NCBI GenBank assembly: GCA_918807975.1
Contig: OU964934.1
Coordinates: 744,001 to 808,000, forward strand
Origin: Aplidium turbinatum
Taxonomy: Eukaryota > Chordata > Ascidiacea > Aplousobranchia > Polyclinidae
Reading direction: 5' to 3'
DNA: 64,000 bases
Part shown: positions 42,901 to 54,900 of the stretch, in pieces
How positions within the stretch are numbered: the stretch's first letter is position 1
Layout: each line of letters starts with the position of its first letter
Notes under the pieces: model-generated
Told to the model about the DNA's origin: nothing
Databases searched by the model: none
The model's input: only the letters and a program-made list of their open reading frames with translations
Position numbers and translations under genes: made by a program

Positions 42901-45900
42901 AAATATTTTTTATCATTTATATATATATTATATATAGTAATGGATGAGCAATTGAGCGATTGCGTGGCCAATTAGGCAAATGCTCTGAAACAGCCATGCG
43001 TTAGAATCCAGAATCTGTAATTGGTAAATAGCCTCCTAAATTGCATTTCACATCATATATACAGATTACAGTAGAGTAGTACTTTCACCAATTTAACTAT
43101 AAGGCCTTCTTGCATAAATGAGTTTTAATGTAGTATACACAAAGTGACATTACTTGATTTTTGTGTACTGTGCAATATCCACTGCGTTTTCAGTTTATTC
43201 TTGGAAATTACTTCACAATCACATCCTTAAGTCCTAATTTAAAGTTTGTTGTAAGTGCCTTGTAGTGTTTTTGTAAATTTTTTTAATTTTCTAATAAAAA
43301 CTGGACAAATATGATGCTCTGGGTTTTTTTATGGGTTTTTTTGGGTTTTTTTAAGTGGGTTTTATTAAAAAAACCCACCCGGGTTTTTTTGGGTCGGGTA
43401 AAATACCAACAACCCTGCTTCATTTGCATGTCGACAAAATGATGTTGAGAGACCAGAACGATTAGGGGTACTTTCATTGGTATAATATGCTGGCAAATTT
43501 TGAAGAACTGAAGGGTACGCATTGTCTTTCAGCCTCCTTTTTATCAATTTTGATGTTTCTCTTTTTATTTTGCGTCTACTTTTGTGATCAGCAGATTCAT
43601 CCAAAAAATCTGAAGGCTGAAAATGCAGAGAACAAAGTCGAGAATACTTAGTTGGAGTAAAGTCTTTTCTTGCCAATCGTTTTAACCAAGTCTGAAGCAG
43701 TTCCTTGTTATTCAACGGGAATGAATGAAATGTCACATTTACATCTTTGCTTTCTCCTGTGTAACCTGAACGACAGTTGATAGCTGCACATTTATTCACC
43801 ATCGTAATATCTTAACTTTAAGCTGGTAACAAAACACTGGACCATTAGTTGCGAAAGCATAACAGAATCGACATAGTTAAAATAATGGCACCATTTATTT
43901 GTCATGGCTTGCCACTACTAAAGATTTTTGGTAACTTGAATTTGTCTATTTTGAATCAAACATAGCCAAGAATTTGACAACATTGTTACATGTCATATCA
44001 ATGGTTGTGATAACTCAATATGGCAACTAGAAAATCTTAGATATTGTTTTCAGAACCAGAAGTGGTTTGGTACTGTCTTTAATAGCCTACAACCTGAACT
44101 AGAATCAAACCAAGCTTATCAGAAGCATTGGTGAGAACAATATCTACCTTACCAGTAGCTTGTGTAGGCTACTGAGCTGGTACAAGCATAGCCTATTACA
44201 TCAAGAAAAGTTGAACTAGGGTACCTTTTATAAGCTACCTCGCCAACATAAACCCACAGTAATTGCCATTGTTAGAAATGTTATTATGGCAAACAAATCA
44301 GCAGAATGAAATTGATTAATGCTAACGGAACTAGTGATTCCACAATCTGTAAATGACTAGCTAGAAGATACAAGGCTGCACCCACAACAAAGTGTAATCT
44401 AGCCTACATAACCACACAATAAATTTCCTGTGGATTTGTTTTATCAACACAAGTTTGGATGATCACTATTTTTCCATTTGCGTTCCAAGCAAAACAAACG
44501 TGCTGCTGACATTTCACAAATGGAAGCTAGACGAGCGCATGCGCGAGCGGCGATTCGCTTGGCCTTATTTTGGGCAGCGCGCTTTTAAATTTCCGTTGGC
44601 TTCCTGTCCAGATGCTATTATAGCGACGTCCACGCCCGGATATATTCCGATTCGTTTACATGACATTGTTCGTTATGGAAAACAAGTTCTGGTTGAAATT
44701 CTATTCTAAAGCAGCTGGTAGCGAAAATGCGGTTGAGGCAAATGTACCGTCTCTTTACTACACTGGGAGAAAAGTAGCGTAGCTATAAACGTAGCGCACT
44801 ACTACCTATCTATGGGAATAGAATCATTTACACCATAGTTCATAAAAATCTGTTGATGATTAGTAGATTAACAACAATCGTCGAATGAGGCACAACTTTC
44901 GAGTTCTGCCAATCAGTAGAAGACCTGGTGAGCACTTGGTCACGTTCATTCGTCAGACCAGTAGCGCGGTAGGTTTGTGTTTATAAAGTATTCAACAAGT
45001 CACTTTTTTCACGTGATCGATGTTTCTACTGTCAGCTATATTGCTTGTGTAGCCTAATCTCATCCCATCCTAATTAGCTGCTTCAATGTAAACAAACGTG
45101 TTAAAAGTCCAGCACAGGAGACAACGGACTGTTCATGGACTCCTCCAGCGAGTACAGGCACCCAGCATCCTGGAAATAAACTCAATTGCACAGAAGCGAG
45201 GTCTAAGTTGTCTCATAACTGTTAACCTTGCTAGGGGGTAGTAAACTGCACCTCTTTCCCATGCAACCCAAAGGAACCAGCTCGTTTCATTCGATTGCTA
45301 GAAAACAGGGACAATTAACTCTGATTCGGTCTTCGCAAATGCCGACAACTCTCTTCCAGACAGACTTGTCCGAAACCAAAATATTTTGAAATGTTTCGTA
45401 TCGTACCAAATGTTCATACGAGTCTTCAAATAAAATACGCACCGTGTTTTGCTTCGACATGGAAACGTAGATTTTTATTTCGTTTTGCTTGAAATTGATT
45501 ATGACTTCATCATACATACCCTCTTGCAGGGCATGGAGAGGTTTGTTTTATGTTAAATATGTTGCAGCTGTAAGTATCTAATGCATTGTTGTTTTTGGTA
45601 TACAAGTAATTAAACAAAATCACCTGACAGCGTTACGTTCTGCGATGCGTTCTGTCCTATTATGTCGACGGCTACACGCCTCGGCCCAGTTTGCACGGCA
45701 ACCATTGTGAAGGACAATGCACTCTTGGACTTCTGTTCGGTGAGCAAGGAGGCACCATGAGGTCCACCTGCGGCCAGTATGGGACAGCTATAGCACCACT
45801 GCAATGCACAGAACGTTGCTTTATCGCAACTATCAAACATCAAATGTAAACCAGTAAATACAAAGCGGTAAGTTAGGTTTGGACAAGCAGCTCACCGAAC

Positions 45901-48900
45901 AGCACACACGGGCGCTAGCAAGCTACCTGCATCATTGAACAGGAATGGTCAAGATGAATAGAGGGCTGGAGGTGCCACCTGTCCTCAGGATCCACTTTAT
46001 CACTTTGTTGAAAGGTCATCATTTTCCATATTGCTATCTTCTTGTTATCAGTGGCAGCAGCTAAGATACCTGGCAATGATTGGTCTGGCGATAAGTGTTC
46101 CTTTCAGTTATCTGTCTTGTGCATACACAATACACATACATTGCTGACTTCTTTTGAGCTTTTTTTTTCTTAAAAAGTGACACAAAACAACGTCAAACGT
46201 AGTGCTTCTCAATGATTTTCCCAATACCAACCTCACGCATTATTGCAAGGGTCGTGAAAGTAGCTAGACATGCCAAATAATCGTTATACTTATAGAATGA
46301 CTTTCATCTTCATTCGATCGTGACCTTAACAAGTATGCGTTCAAAAATAAGCACTAAGTTCTAAATTTCAAAAGATCGGATAAGCTGACAAAAGTACATA
46401 CGTTTAACAGCGCAGTAAGCCACACTGGTTATGCACTCTTTGTCTGAGAAACCATGAGATGATTTCAATACCAAGGCATAGTTGTCTCCAGTGTTTAAGT
46501 CCCACAACCTGAAGATAATGATACAGTTTTACCCTGTATGTGACCACCAACTTGGACGTTATAGCCCGGCTCAGATGATGTTTATTTTGATGATTGTGCA
46601 ATCACTTTTTTTCCACCCACTGCTGATACTGCTGTTTTATTTGGTGACGAAAATGTGTTGTATGTGATACACTATTATGTTGCAATTCAGAGATAAAGAT
46701 CCCACGTAACAACAGTTCTGATAGGCTATCAATAAGCTGAATTGGTATAACAAATTAATCATTATTTTTTCGATAAAACATTGGTCACACCTCACTGCAG
46801 ATGGGGTTGTGTAACTAGATTGTATTCATAAACTTGAACTCATCAAGACAGTCTTCTGGGACTGAGGGAAATTCTTTTACCGCACTATTTTGTCAACTTT
46901 TACCCCTACTGCACTAAAAAGTTGATTTTCTTAAATAAATCCAAGAAATCAAAATTAAGGCTATCCTATATTTTCCCAATTTGAAATCAAACCTCATGAG
47001 CAACTCAAAAATAATAAGCCGTCAAATGTAATAAATTTCATGTTTTCATCGCTTACCACAACCACAGTAGACAATGCATGTCATCCTTCCACTTAATCTT
47101 AAAAAACAAAAAATAAAACGCTGGCCAAGTATTTCTATGATCACTATGCATGAAGGTATAAAAACCTTGCCATGGGTTGTTCCACCTTGAGTGCGGTTCC
47201 TACCTGCAAGGAGCACGAACGAGTACTGCGGCAAGAGGAGTGATGCCAAATATGCATTTGAACATTTTACCAAAATTTCTCAAAAGTCACAATTACAATT
47301 ACCCCATTGTCCAAGTCTGCTTAGAACTAGCAATGAATGAATTAGGTGGCACCAAAGCATACCTTAAAGATGGGTCGGAGGTAGCAGCAGCAAGTAGAAA
47401 GCTTCCCGCCCACACAATGCAAGCGCTCCCCTCCACCCCACTAAACTTTACCCTATCAAGCTCCTCAACCTTTCCATCTCCATGCACTCGGCACTTTACC
47501 ACCTGGAAGAGACCGGAATACAAACCATGATACAAACCATGAAACATTTACAAACCATGATACTGACTAAAGTGCCTTCAGTTTCAAATGTTTGTGCAAT
47601 TCAATTCTAACCTGGAGATCTGCTGACACAGCAACTAAATAATCTTTGTCTTGACAGTACAAAAGTTGCTGGATGGAGGAGTCCAGACGGAAGCTCTCAG
47701 ACTTGATTCCTTTTTCATTGATGTGATGTACGGCACCTACACGATGACAATCTATTCAGCTTGCAATACAAGTAAGCATTTAAAAAATGAAATAATATTG
47801 GTGTTTTGACAAGTTATTAGTCAAAAGTGAAAGTCAAAAAGCCCACGAAGCGTGGCGCCAGTCGTGTTGCGGCCGGGACGCGAACTTTTTTCCTACAAAC
47901 TTTTCGTTACTTCGCATAGAGTTTGTATTAATACAATGTGAATGCAAACATTTTTCGTTGGCGTGTCTGGTTCAGTGGTTTTATCTTGTGCCTTATGTTC
48001 GTGAGGGCAACGATACGACGCCCATGGAAGTCAATTTTTTTTCTTTAAATTAATTTTTGCGGTGCACAAAAGCTTTTCAAAAAAAGTAGAGTTAGGGTTA
48101 ATGACTAATGAGTTAGGGTTAATTCTTAATCAATTCGGAAAATCTTACTGTGATCCAAAAAAGTTTGAAAACAACAAATGTGAAGAACCTTTGACAATCT
48201 CAAGACGATTATTGTAGTTATATGATTCCAAATCTTAGTTAGTCTTTATTAGTAAATTTTACAAAACATATTTTTTTGTAAGACAGTTTAAAGTTAAAAT
48301 AAACATCGAAATATAGCAAATGCCCCGATAGCTCAGTTGGTTAGAGCGTGACTTCTGGAACAAAAAAGCTTCAAGACCAGGTGGCGATGGTTTGACTCTC
48401 GGAGTGTGCACTTGAGCAACGCATGTTAAGAACTATTCAGTGGTACCTAATGGATGGAATAATTCTCCGACAACAACACTTCAACAACCAGAAACTCCAC
48501 TCTGTCAATCTCGGTGTTCGGGCCTGCGTCAGTGATTCAAGCCATGCATGCATGCGAATGTGCCAGGATTAAGCTATGCAAGAAGCCTTCCCAGTCCGAG
48601 GATAAAGATTCAATCAATCAAACAAACAGCTTCACAAAAACTAAAGTTTGAATTTTAGGGTTATGGGGGCTGGTATGCACTAGAAAATTATGATAACAAG
48701 CTTAGTCCCAAAACTTAGTTTTGTTTCCCAACTGAGTAGAGTTGTTTCAAAGAATTCTTTGGTTCCAGATTATGAGTATTTATATGCCAGCGAATATTAT
48801 TGTACTGCATGATTTTGCAAACTTTTTCACCTAGGGTGAACGTTGCAAGCTCCTGGTCTAAAATAAAATGAAGAAAAAAAAATACGCCAGTATGCCACGT

Positions 48901-51900
48901 AGAAATGAAACAACAATATTGTAATAAAGATATATACTTAGTAATTATGCATATTATACACATAGTAAAAATTTCAACAAACATGATATCTCATCAACAT
49001 TGAAAAATATCTCATCAGTCTAATAACCTTCTGATAAAGCCTCTACTCACCATCAGCCAGCCCTATGTAAAATGTCAAGCCTTCCTTTCTTTTAAGAGGG
49101 ACTTTCAATTTCGAACTAAAATCTTTCTTGTAGTCGGCAAACATATCCAGCGCAGTCTCATCTCCGCTGACGGCAGCTCGAGCCAGACTGGCTATGTTGC
49201 TGAAAGCCAATACAATAGTTTGTTTACCAAGGTTATTGACTTCATTATGAAAATACCCATCATCATTATGCACTAATCATAAAAAAATAAGTGGCAAAAA
49301 GAAAACGTATTTAAAGATGTTGTTATTTTAAACATTATAAATATATACATTGAATGAGCTTTTGTGTAACTTTGCACTTTTGAAAGGTTGGCCTACTCAA
49401 AAGAGCCCATTACTGTAATAATAATATTTTGTGACATAAGACATCTTGACAAGTAATAGTATGGAGGGACTGGAGAGAAAGTTTGAGAAATGAAAAGAAG
49501 CATTTGAAACCAAGGGTATGAAGGTGAATCTTGAAAAAACAAAAGTGATGGTGAGTGGAGCAGAAGGAACAGTTGTTGAGAACAAAGTAGATCCCTGTGG
49601 AATATGTGGCAAGAGAGTGATGAGAAATTCAATGCAATGCAAGGAATGTGGAAAGTGGGTACATGCAAGATGTGCTAATGTCAAGAGAGCCGCAACAAAA
49701 TTGGCGAAGTTTTTTGTTTGTGGGAAATGCAGTAAAGGAAGGAATGAAGTGGAAGGCCATGATGATGAGTTCTGCCATGGCATCGAAACAGTGACAGACT
49801 TCTGTTATCTGGGTGATCGGATAAATGGAAGTGGTGGATGTGAAGCAGCGGTGACAACAAGGGCAAGATTGGGCTGGGCAAAGTTCAGGGAATGTGGGGA
49901 AATGTTGCATGGCAGAAAATTTTCACTAAGGATGAAAGGAAAAGTATATCGGAGCTGTGTGCGGCCTGCAATGCTATATGGTAGCGAGACATGGGTATTG
50001 AGAGAGAGTGAACTGGCAATCCTGAGAAGAACGGAAAGGTCAATGGTGAGAGCAATGTGTGGGGTGAAAACGAGAAGGGAAAAAAGGACTGAAGAATTGT
50101 TGGATATGCTAGAGATGAGAGAGACCATAGACCAACTGGCAAGGGCAAATGGAGTAAGATGGTATGGACATGTGATAAGGAGGGAAGATGGAAGTTTTCT
50201 TAGAAAGGCACTAGATCTAAAGGTGGATGGGAAGAGGAAACGCGGTCGTCCAAGAAGAACGTGGAAACAACAAGTGAAGGATGAATTTAAAAAAGTCGGA
50301 CTGAAGGAGGAAGATGCAAGGGACAGGGTGAAATGGAGAAAAGGGATTAAAACAATTGCTGCGCGGAAACAATCGGCCACCCCCACTAGTGGGGAACAAA
50401 CCGACGATGGATTATGATGATGATGAAGTGTTTGCAAAAGAAACTCAGAAGTAGCATCACTACTTTGTGGTTAAAAATCGGCAATGCGAAAAACTTCCCT
50501 GAAGATAAGAAGCTCAACTGAACAGAAAAAGCAACGTGATGATTTGTAGAAAAAATTATAGAAACAGCATAATACATGATTTTTGTGTGTAAGCAATGCC
50601 ACCAGTGGAGTTATGCAATGCCACCAATGCATAGGGTTACATTCATTTCGTTGCAAAGTGGATGACTGTCACCACTGTGAGGAATGGTTAAAGCAGCTTA
50701 ATCTATCCAACTTGACTTCACCTGAGATCGGGGTCACCAGAGCCGAGGTTGCCGGGCTTGCAAACACAGTCAGTGATTGGTGAAAGAAATGCATGTCTGT
50801 ACACAGGGTCATGCTGCACCCGGCCTCGTGTGTCTATCTTCCACGCAGCAAATATGCCCTCCTAAAACATCATGAGGATGATAGAATCACTGAATGACAT
50901 CAAACAAAGCAGTAAATACCGTAGGCTACTTGGTTGTTTAGTTGTTAAAAAACAAATAAAGGAGCTTAGAGGCCTGCTGTGGGATTTTGCATTCTTGCAA
51001 TATATTATACAAACAGCTATGGTACGGTACAGTACTTAATAGCCTACTAAACATTTTTCTTGTTAAAAAAAAAACAACAAGCGACATAGAAATTTTTCTG
51101 GCGATCCAACTTTGGATCGCAACCCATAGGTTGAGAACCACTGATCTTACATATTAGAAGATATTATATTAATGCAACTGGCAATTATTTTATAAGAGTT
51201 AAAACGGTTGAACGCAAATTCTAAATTTTTGCTTCTGGGCTTTTGCTATAAATAGATGAGTGGCCCTGGTCTATTATTTTACCAACCTACTTAATAAATT
51301 TCCAAACTGGGCTGATTTTATCTACAGCACCAGAACTTGTTAAGTTTTACATGTCATGCTTTATTCAACAATTTGTTTTAATTGTTAAAACATACAAAAA
51401 TTTCATGCTGATATTGTATAGGTCTTTCACAAAGCATACATACTGTACAGTGTACAATAAACATAGCATGATATATTCCTTTGTCTGGCATAGCCTAAAT
51501 ACAAATTACACATCTGATTATTTTATGGATGCCATTTATTTCAAATTCACTCAATGATAATTTTAGTAGAATATTGACACTGTAACTAGTAGTTTTGTAT
51601 GGCACTTTTCACATTGTGAAGGTTGTCCCTAAGCTAGTTCCTAAAAGTGTTTCCACAGTGGTGAACCGTGTTGTTGCAACCACTGGGTAGTGCAATCCAC
51701 GACACTGTGACTCATAATGATAACAACGTGATAATCTTTGCATTCTATAGCATCCAATTTCTTTGGTAACGGAATAAAAACAGATTGGAGAAAGTCACCA
51801 GGTGGTTTCCCACTGTCATGAACATGAGGAATACTTGTGTCAGTACCTACATTTTGTGGCATATATACAAGTTGCCTGTTTAGTTTTCTATTGCACTACA

Positions 51901-54900
51901 AATTTCGTCTGCAGTGATTTTTGGACCTTCCATCAATATCTGGTTCATCTTCTTTAGTGCCATTGAATAGCTCTTTACTGTAATATTCCCATCTGTTGTA
52001 GATTTCTAAATTATCTGTAAGCATTCTGCCATCCTCTGAAAGAATACTTTATCGTCGCACTTATTTTTGCTTTCAAATATTTTTTTGGATCATCATCATC
52101 CAAATTCGGTTTTGTTTGCGCTAGTGCTACATTTGTAAAAAATGGGAAAAGGAGGCGAACATGGCCAATGGAACCATGTTCACAGTTCTCATGAAGGATT
52201 TGAAGATGAGCACATACAAACACATGAAGAAACAGTTGCTAACTGCCAATACCAAACGTCTCTCCAGAGCCAGAATTCTGCTCTCACGCATTGAAGGAGG
52301 CACGCTGCCAAACCTTGTGTTCAGCGAGAAGAAATTTGATGTCCAGCATCATTTTAACAGTCAGAATGATCATGTTTAGTCATGAGATGACGTGGAACTC
52401 CGGGTAGTCACTCGGAGACAAGGGGCGGCATCAGAGATGGTGTGGGTCGCAGTCAACGAATCAGGAAGGACTCCATTGTTTTTGTGGACCAAGGAGTGAA
52501 ATTGAACCAAGAAAACTACCGAAATGATATTCTTGAGGGTTCATTGTTCCCTTGGGCAAAGAAACATTTCAAAAATCGTAATTGGTCATTCCAACAAGAT
52601 TCTGCTCCTTCACATGGAGCTAAGAGAACGTAAAACTGGCTTTCAGCCAATGTGCTTTTCTTCAAAGGAAGAATAGCCTCCTTCATCCCCAGACCTGACC
52701 CCCTCATCATCAGTCATTATCTCCGCCTGTAGCAGATTGCGCATCAACATGGCTTATTTGCTTCCAAGTGTGGCGATTTTGAGCCAACTCGCCCAGTGTC
52801 GCCAAGTTGAGTCCGGTCCATGATTGGATGTTGTCTTGCCATCGTTTTGGTTGTCTGCCACGTTTTCTTTTTCCTTCTACCTTGCCTTCTGTGCAAACTT
52901 TGCTGATTCCGAATTGTGATCTTTTAGTGTGGCCGAACAGTTTTAAAACTTTTGACTTTATTATTGCTGCAATTGGATGTAGTTTTGTCATAGTTAAAAG
53001 ATTTTCTTTTCGTGTGGTCAAGTAACCTTTTGTTGGTCATGCTTCTCATGATGTGATTTTGGAAGGTAGTGAGTTTTTTCATTGTTGATGATGCCCAATT
53101 TACGCATGCTAGACTGTACAGCACGACTGGCAAAACGTAAATGTTGAAATTTTTGATTTCAGTTTGATGGGGAGTCTATTGGATGTTAGAATCTTTCTGT
53201 TTTTTTCAAATGCTGCCCAGTCTAAGCCAATTCGGTGTTGCACTGCAGTCTTTCCATCGTTGGTCTCAGATAGTCCGGAATGGCCCGTTTCGGCAAGTCC
53301 GATTTGGCTAGTCCGTTTTGGCGAGTTCCTTATTCGGCGATTTTTTGAAATTTTTGAAAGGAAATTATCGGGTACCGTAGCCTAATTATCATTGCCGTTT
53401 TAACATCGTTTTAACGTCGCTAAATCGTGCAGAAAAAAATAAAATGTTTGAACTATTAAATTAAAATTCGTCATGTTTATGTCAGCACAAATTTGTTCTA
53501 AGAACCCAGTTAGCCTAACAGTTCATTTTTACATTGTAGTAACAGAATGAAAAGGCTAACCAAATGTGTGGCCTACAGCTTGGATTGAAAGGAAATTAAC
53601 GGGTACAGTAGCCTAGTTGTTTCGACCAGCGGAAATTGCCGTTTTTACATCGTTTTAACGTCACTAAACGTTGAAATCGTGTAGAAAATGCACAGCCACC
53701 AAACCTAGAAAAGAAAGCGAAAAAAGAAAACTTTATTTCGTCGATTGTAAAATAGACCTACAATTAACACTTGCAAGAGCAACAAGGGTGATTTAACACA
53801 AAAGAAATTCAAAAAGTGAAAAGTTTTCCGAAGTTTTTACTTTGAGAGTCTCGCATTTAAAAACTTGGTTGTGATGTCATAAAAAGACTCAGAAAAATAA
53901 ACATTGCAGGAAACCGGCTTAGTGTGACCAACTGACCATGCGGATTCAGAAAAAATTAAATAACAATGGAGATATAATTAAATGTAATAAAATACAGACA
54001 TAGGATTCAAAGAACCCAATTAGCCTAACAGTTTGTATTTACATTGATTCAATGTCTGAATATTGAATAGTATTCAATCGTTAGATTTGCTGAAGGCATC
54101 ATTGGTTTTTCAAAAAATTGCCGAATCGGACTTGCCGAATAGTAGCAGACCCTGGATAGTCGGTGGCCAAGATATATGAATTCTGGTACTTGTTCTATTT
54201 GTTTTCCGTAGAGAGTGAGACTGAGTGTGTTGTTAGTTTCGTCGGTTGTCATACATTTGGTATGACAAGCATCCTACCCCCTGAACCCCCTAGACTTTGG
54301 CATCTAGTCTTACCTGGAGACTGTGGAGAGTAAGGTTTTGAACAAACACCGCCAAAATTAAAGCTATGCATATTGATTGTGACACTTTAATGGCATTTAC
54401 TTTCTCTATCTCTGTGTGTTTATTACCAAGCCAGACCTCTTTAGTTTTATATTATTTCTTTGGTGTTTTTTTATTATTATTTGTATGTTTGAACTAACAA
54501 ACAGAGTAAAGCTTCCGCTCATTGCTGAAGTGTTGTTGACTCTAAATTATTCCATCCCTGAATGAAAAAACGGCTGACATGATTGCAAATTGAGTTTCCA
54601 ATTATAGTTTGATAGTTGTTAATAAAACATAAAATTTAGACAAGAGCCCTAATCTTTCAGTATTATTCATTCCTAAGTTTTCTGTAATTACTTTATCTGC
54701 AGTTCCAAGTCGACTGCCAGAACTTGTCCATCTTATGGTAGTTATGCTCGTTGTATGGAGTCGAGGAACTTCATGCACTTCTTTACTGTGGTCATTCCAG
54801 ATAATAACATCTCCATTCGCCCACCCAACCACCAACAGCTTCCTTGTAGGATGCCACAAGGTAGCAGTTGGAGAGACACTTCTTTGCACGATAGGACCAA

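Larger units (their letters stand above)
36001..44634 (-). mobile_element. P-superfamily (THAP) DNA transposon, 8.6 kb, with nested hAT elements
   Basis: Inverted ends of about 41 bp (CGTCGACGTTGCTATAATAG at the left; inverted CGTGGACGTCGCTATAATAG at the right), sharing ATCTGGACAGGAAGCCAA. Flanking 7-bp duplication CCCGGAT (35994-36000 and 44635-44641), similar to the GC-rich P-element target. The minus strand encodes a THAP9-like transposase (43802-39390). Insertions inside are a hAT element (36717-37537) and a hAT MITE (42521-43417). It inserted in IFT140 intron 9. Confidence 0.8.

Noticed and set aside
45287-45517. Possible extra IFT140 exon (76-codon minus frame)
   Set aside because: No resemblance to IFT140, and exons 9 and 10 already join in phase.
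45624-45829. Longer form of IFT140 exon 9 using the TTGATAG acceptor
   Set aside because: Phase does not match exon 8; the ATTGCAG acceptor at 45798 restores both phase and the human alignment.
48321-48395. Functional tRNA gene
   Set aside because: Box A and box B are spaced too far, the acceptor stem does not close, and related copies have SINE bodies and tails.
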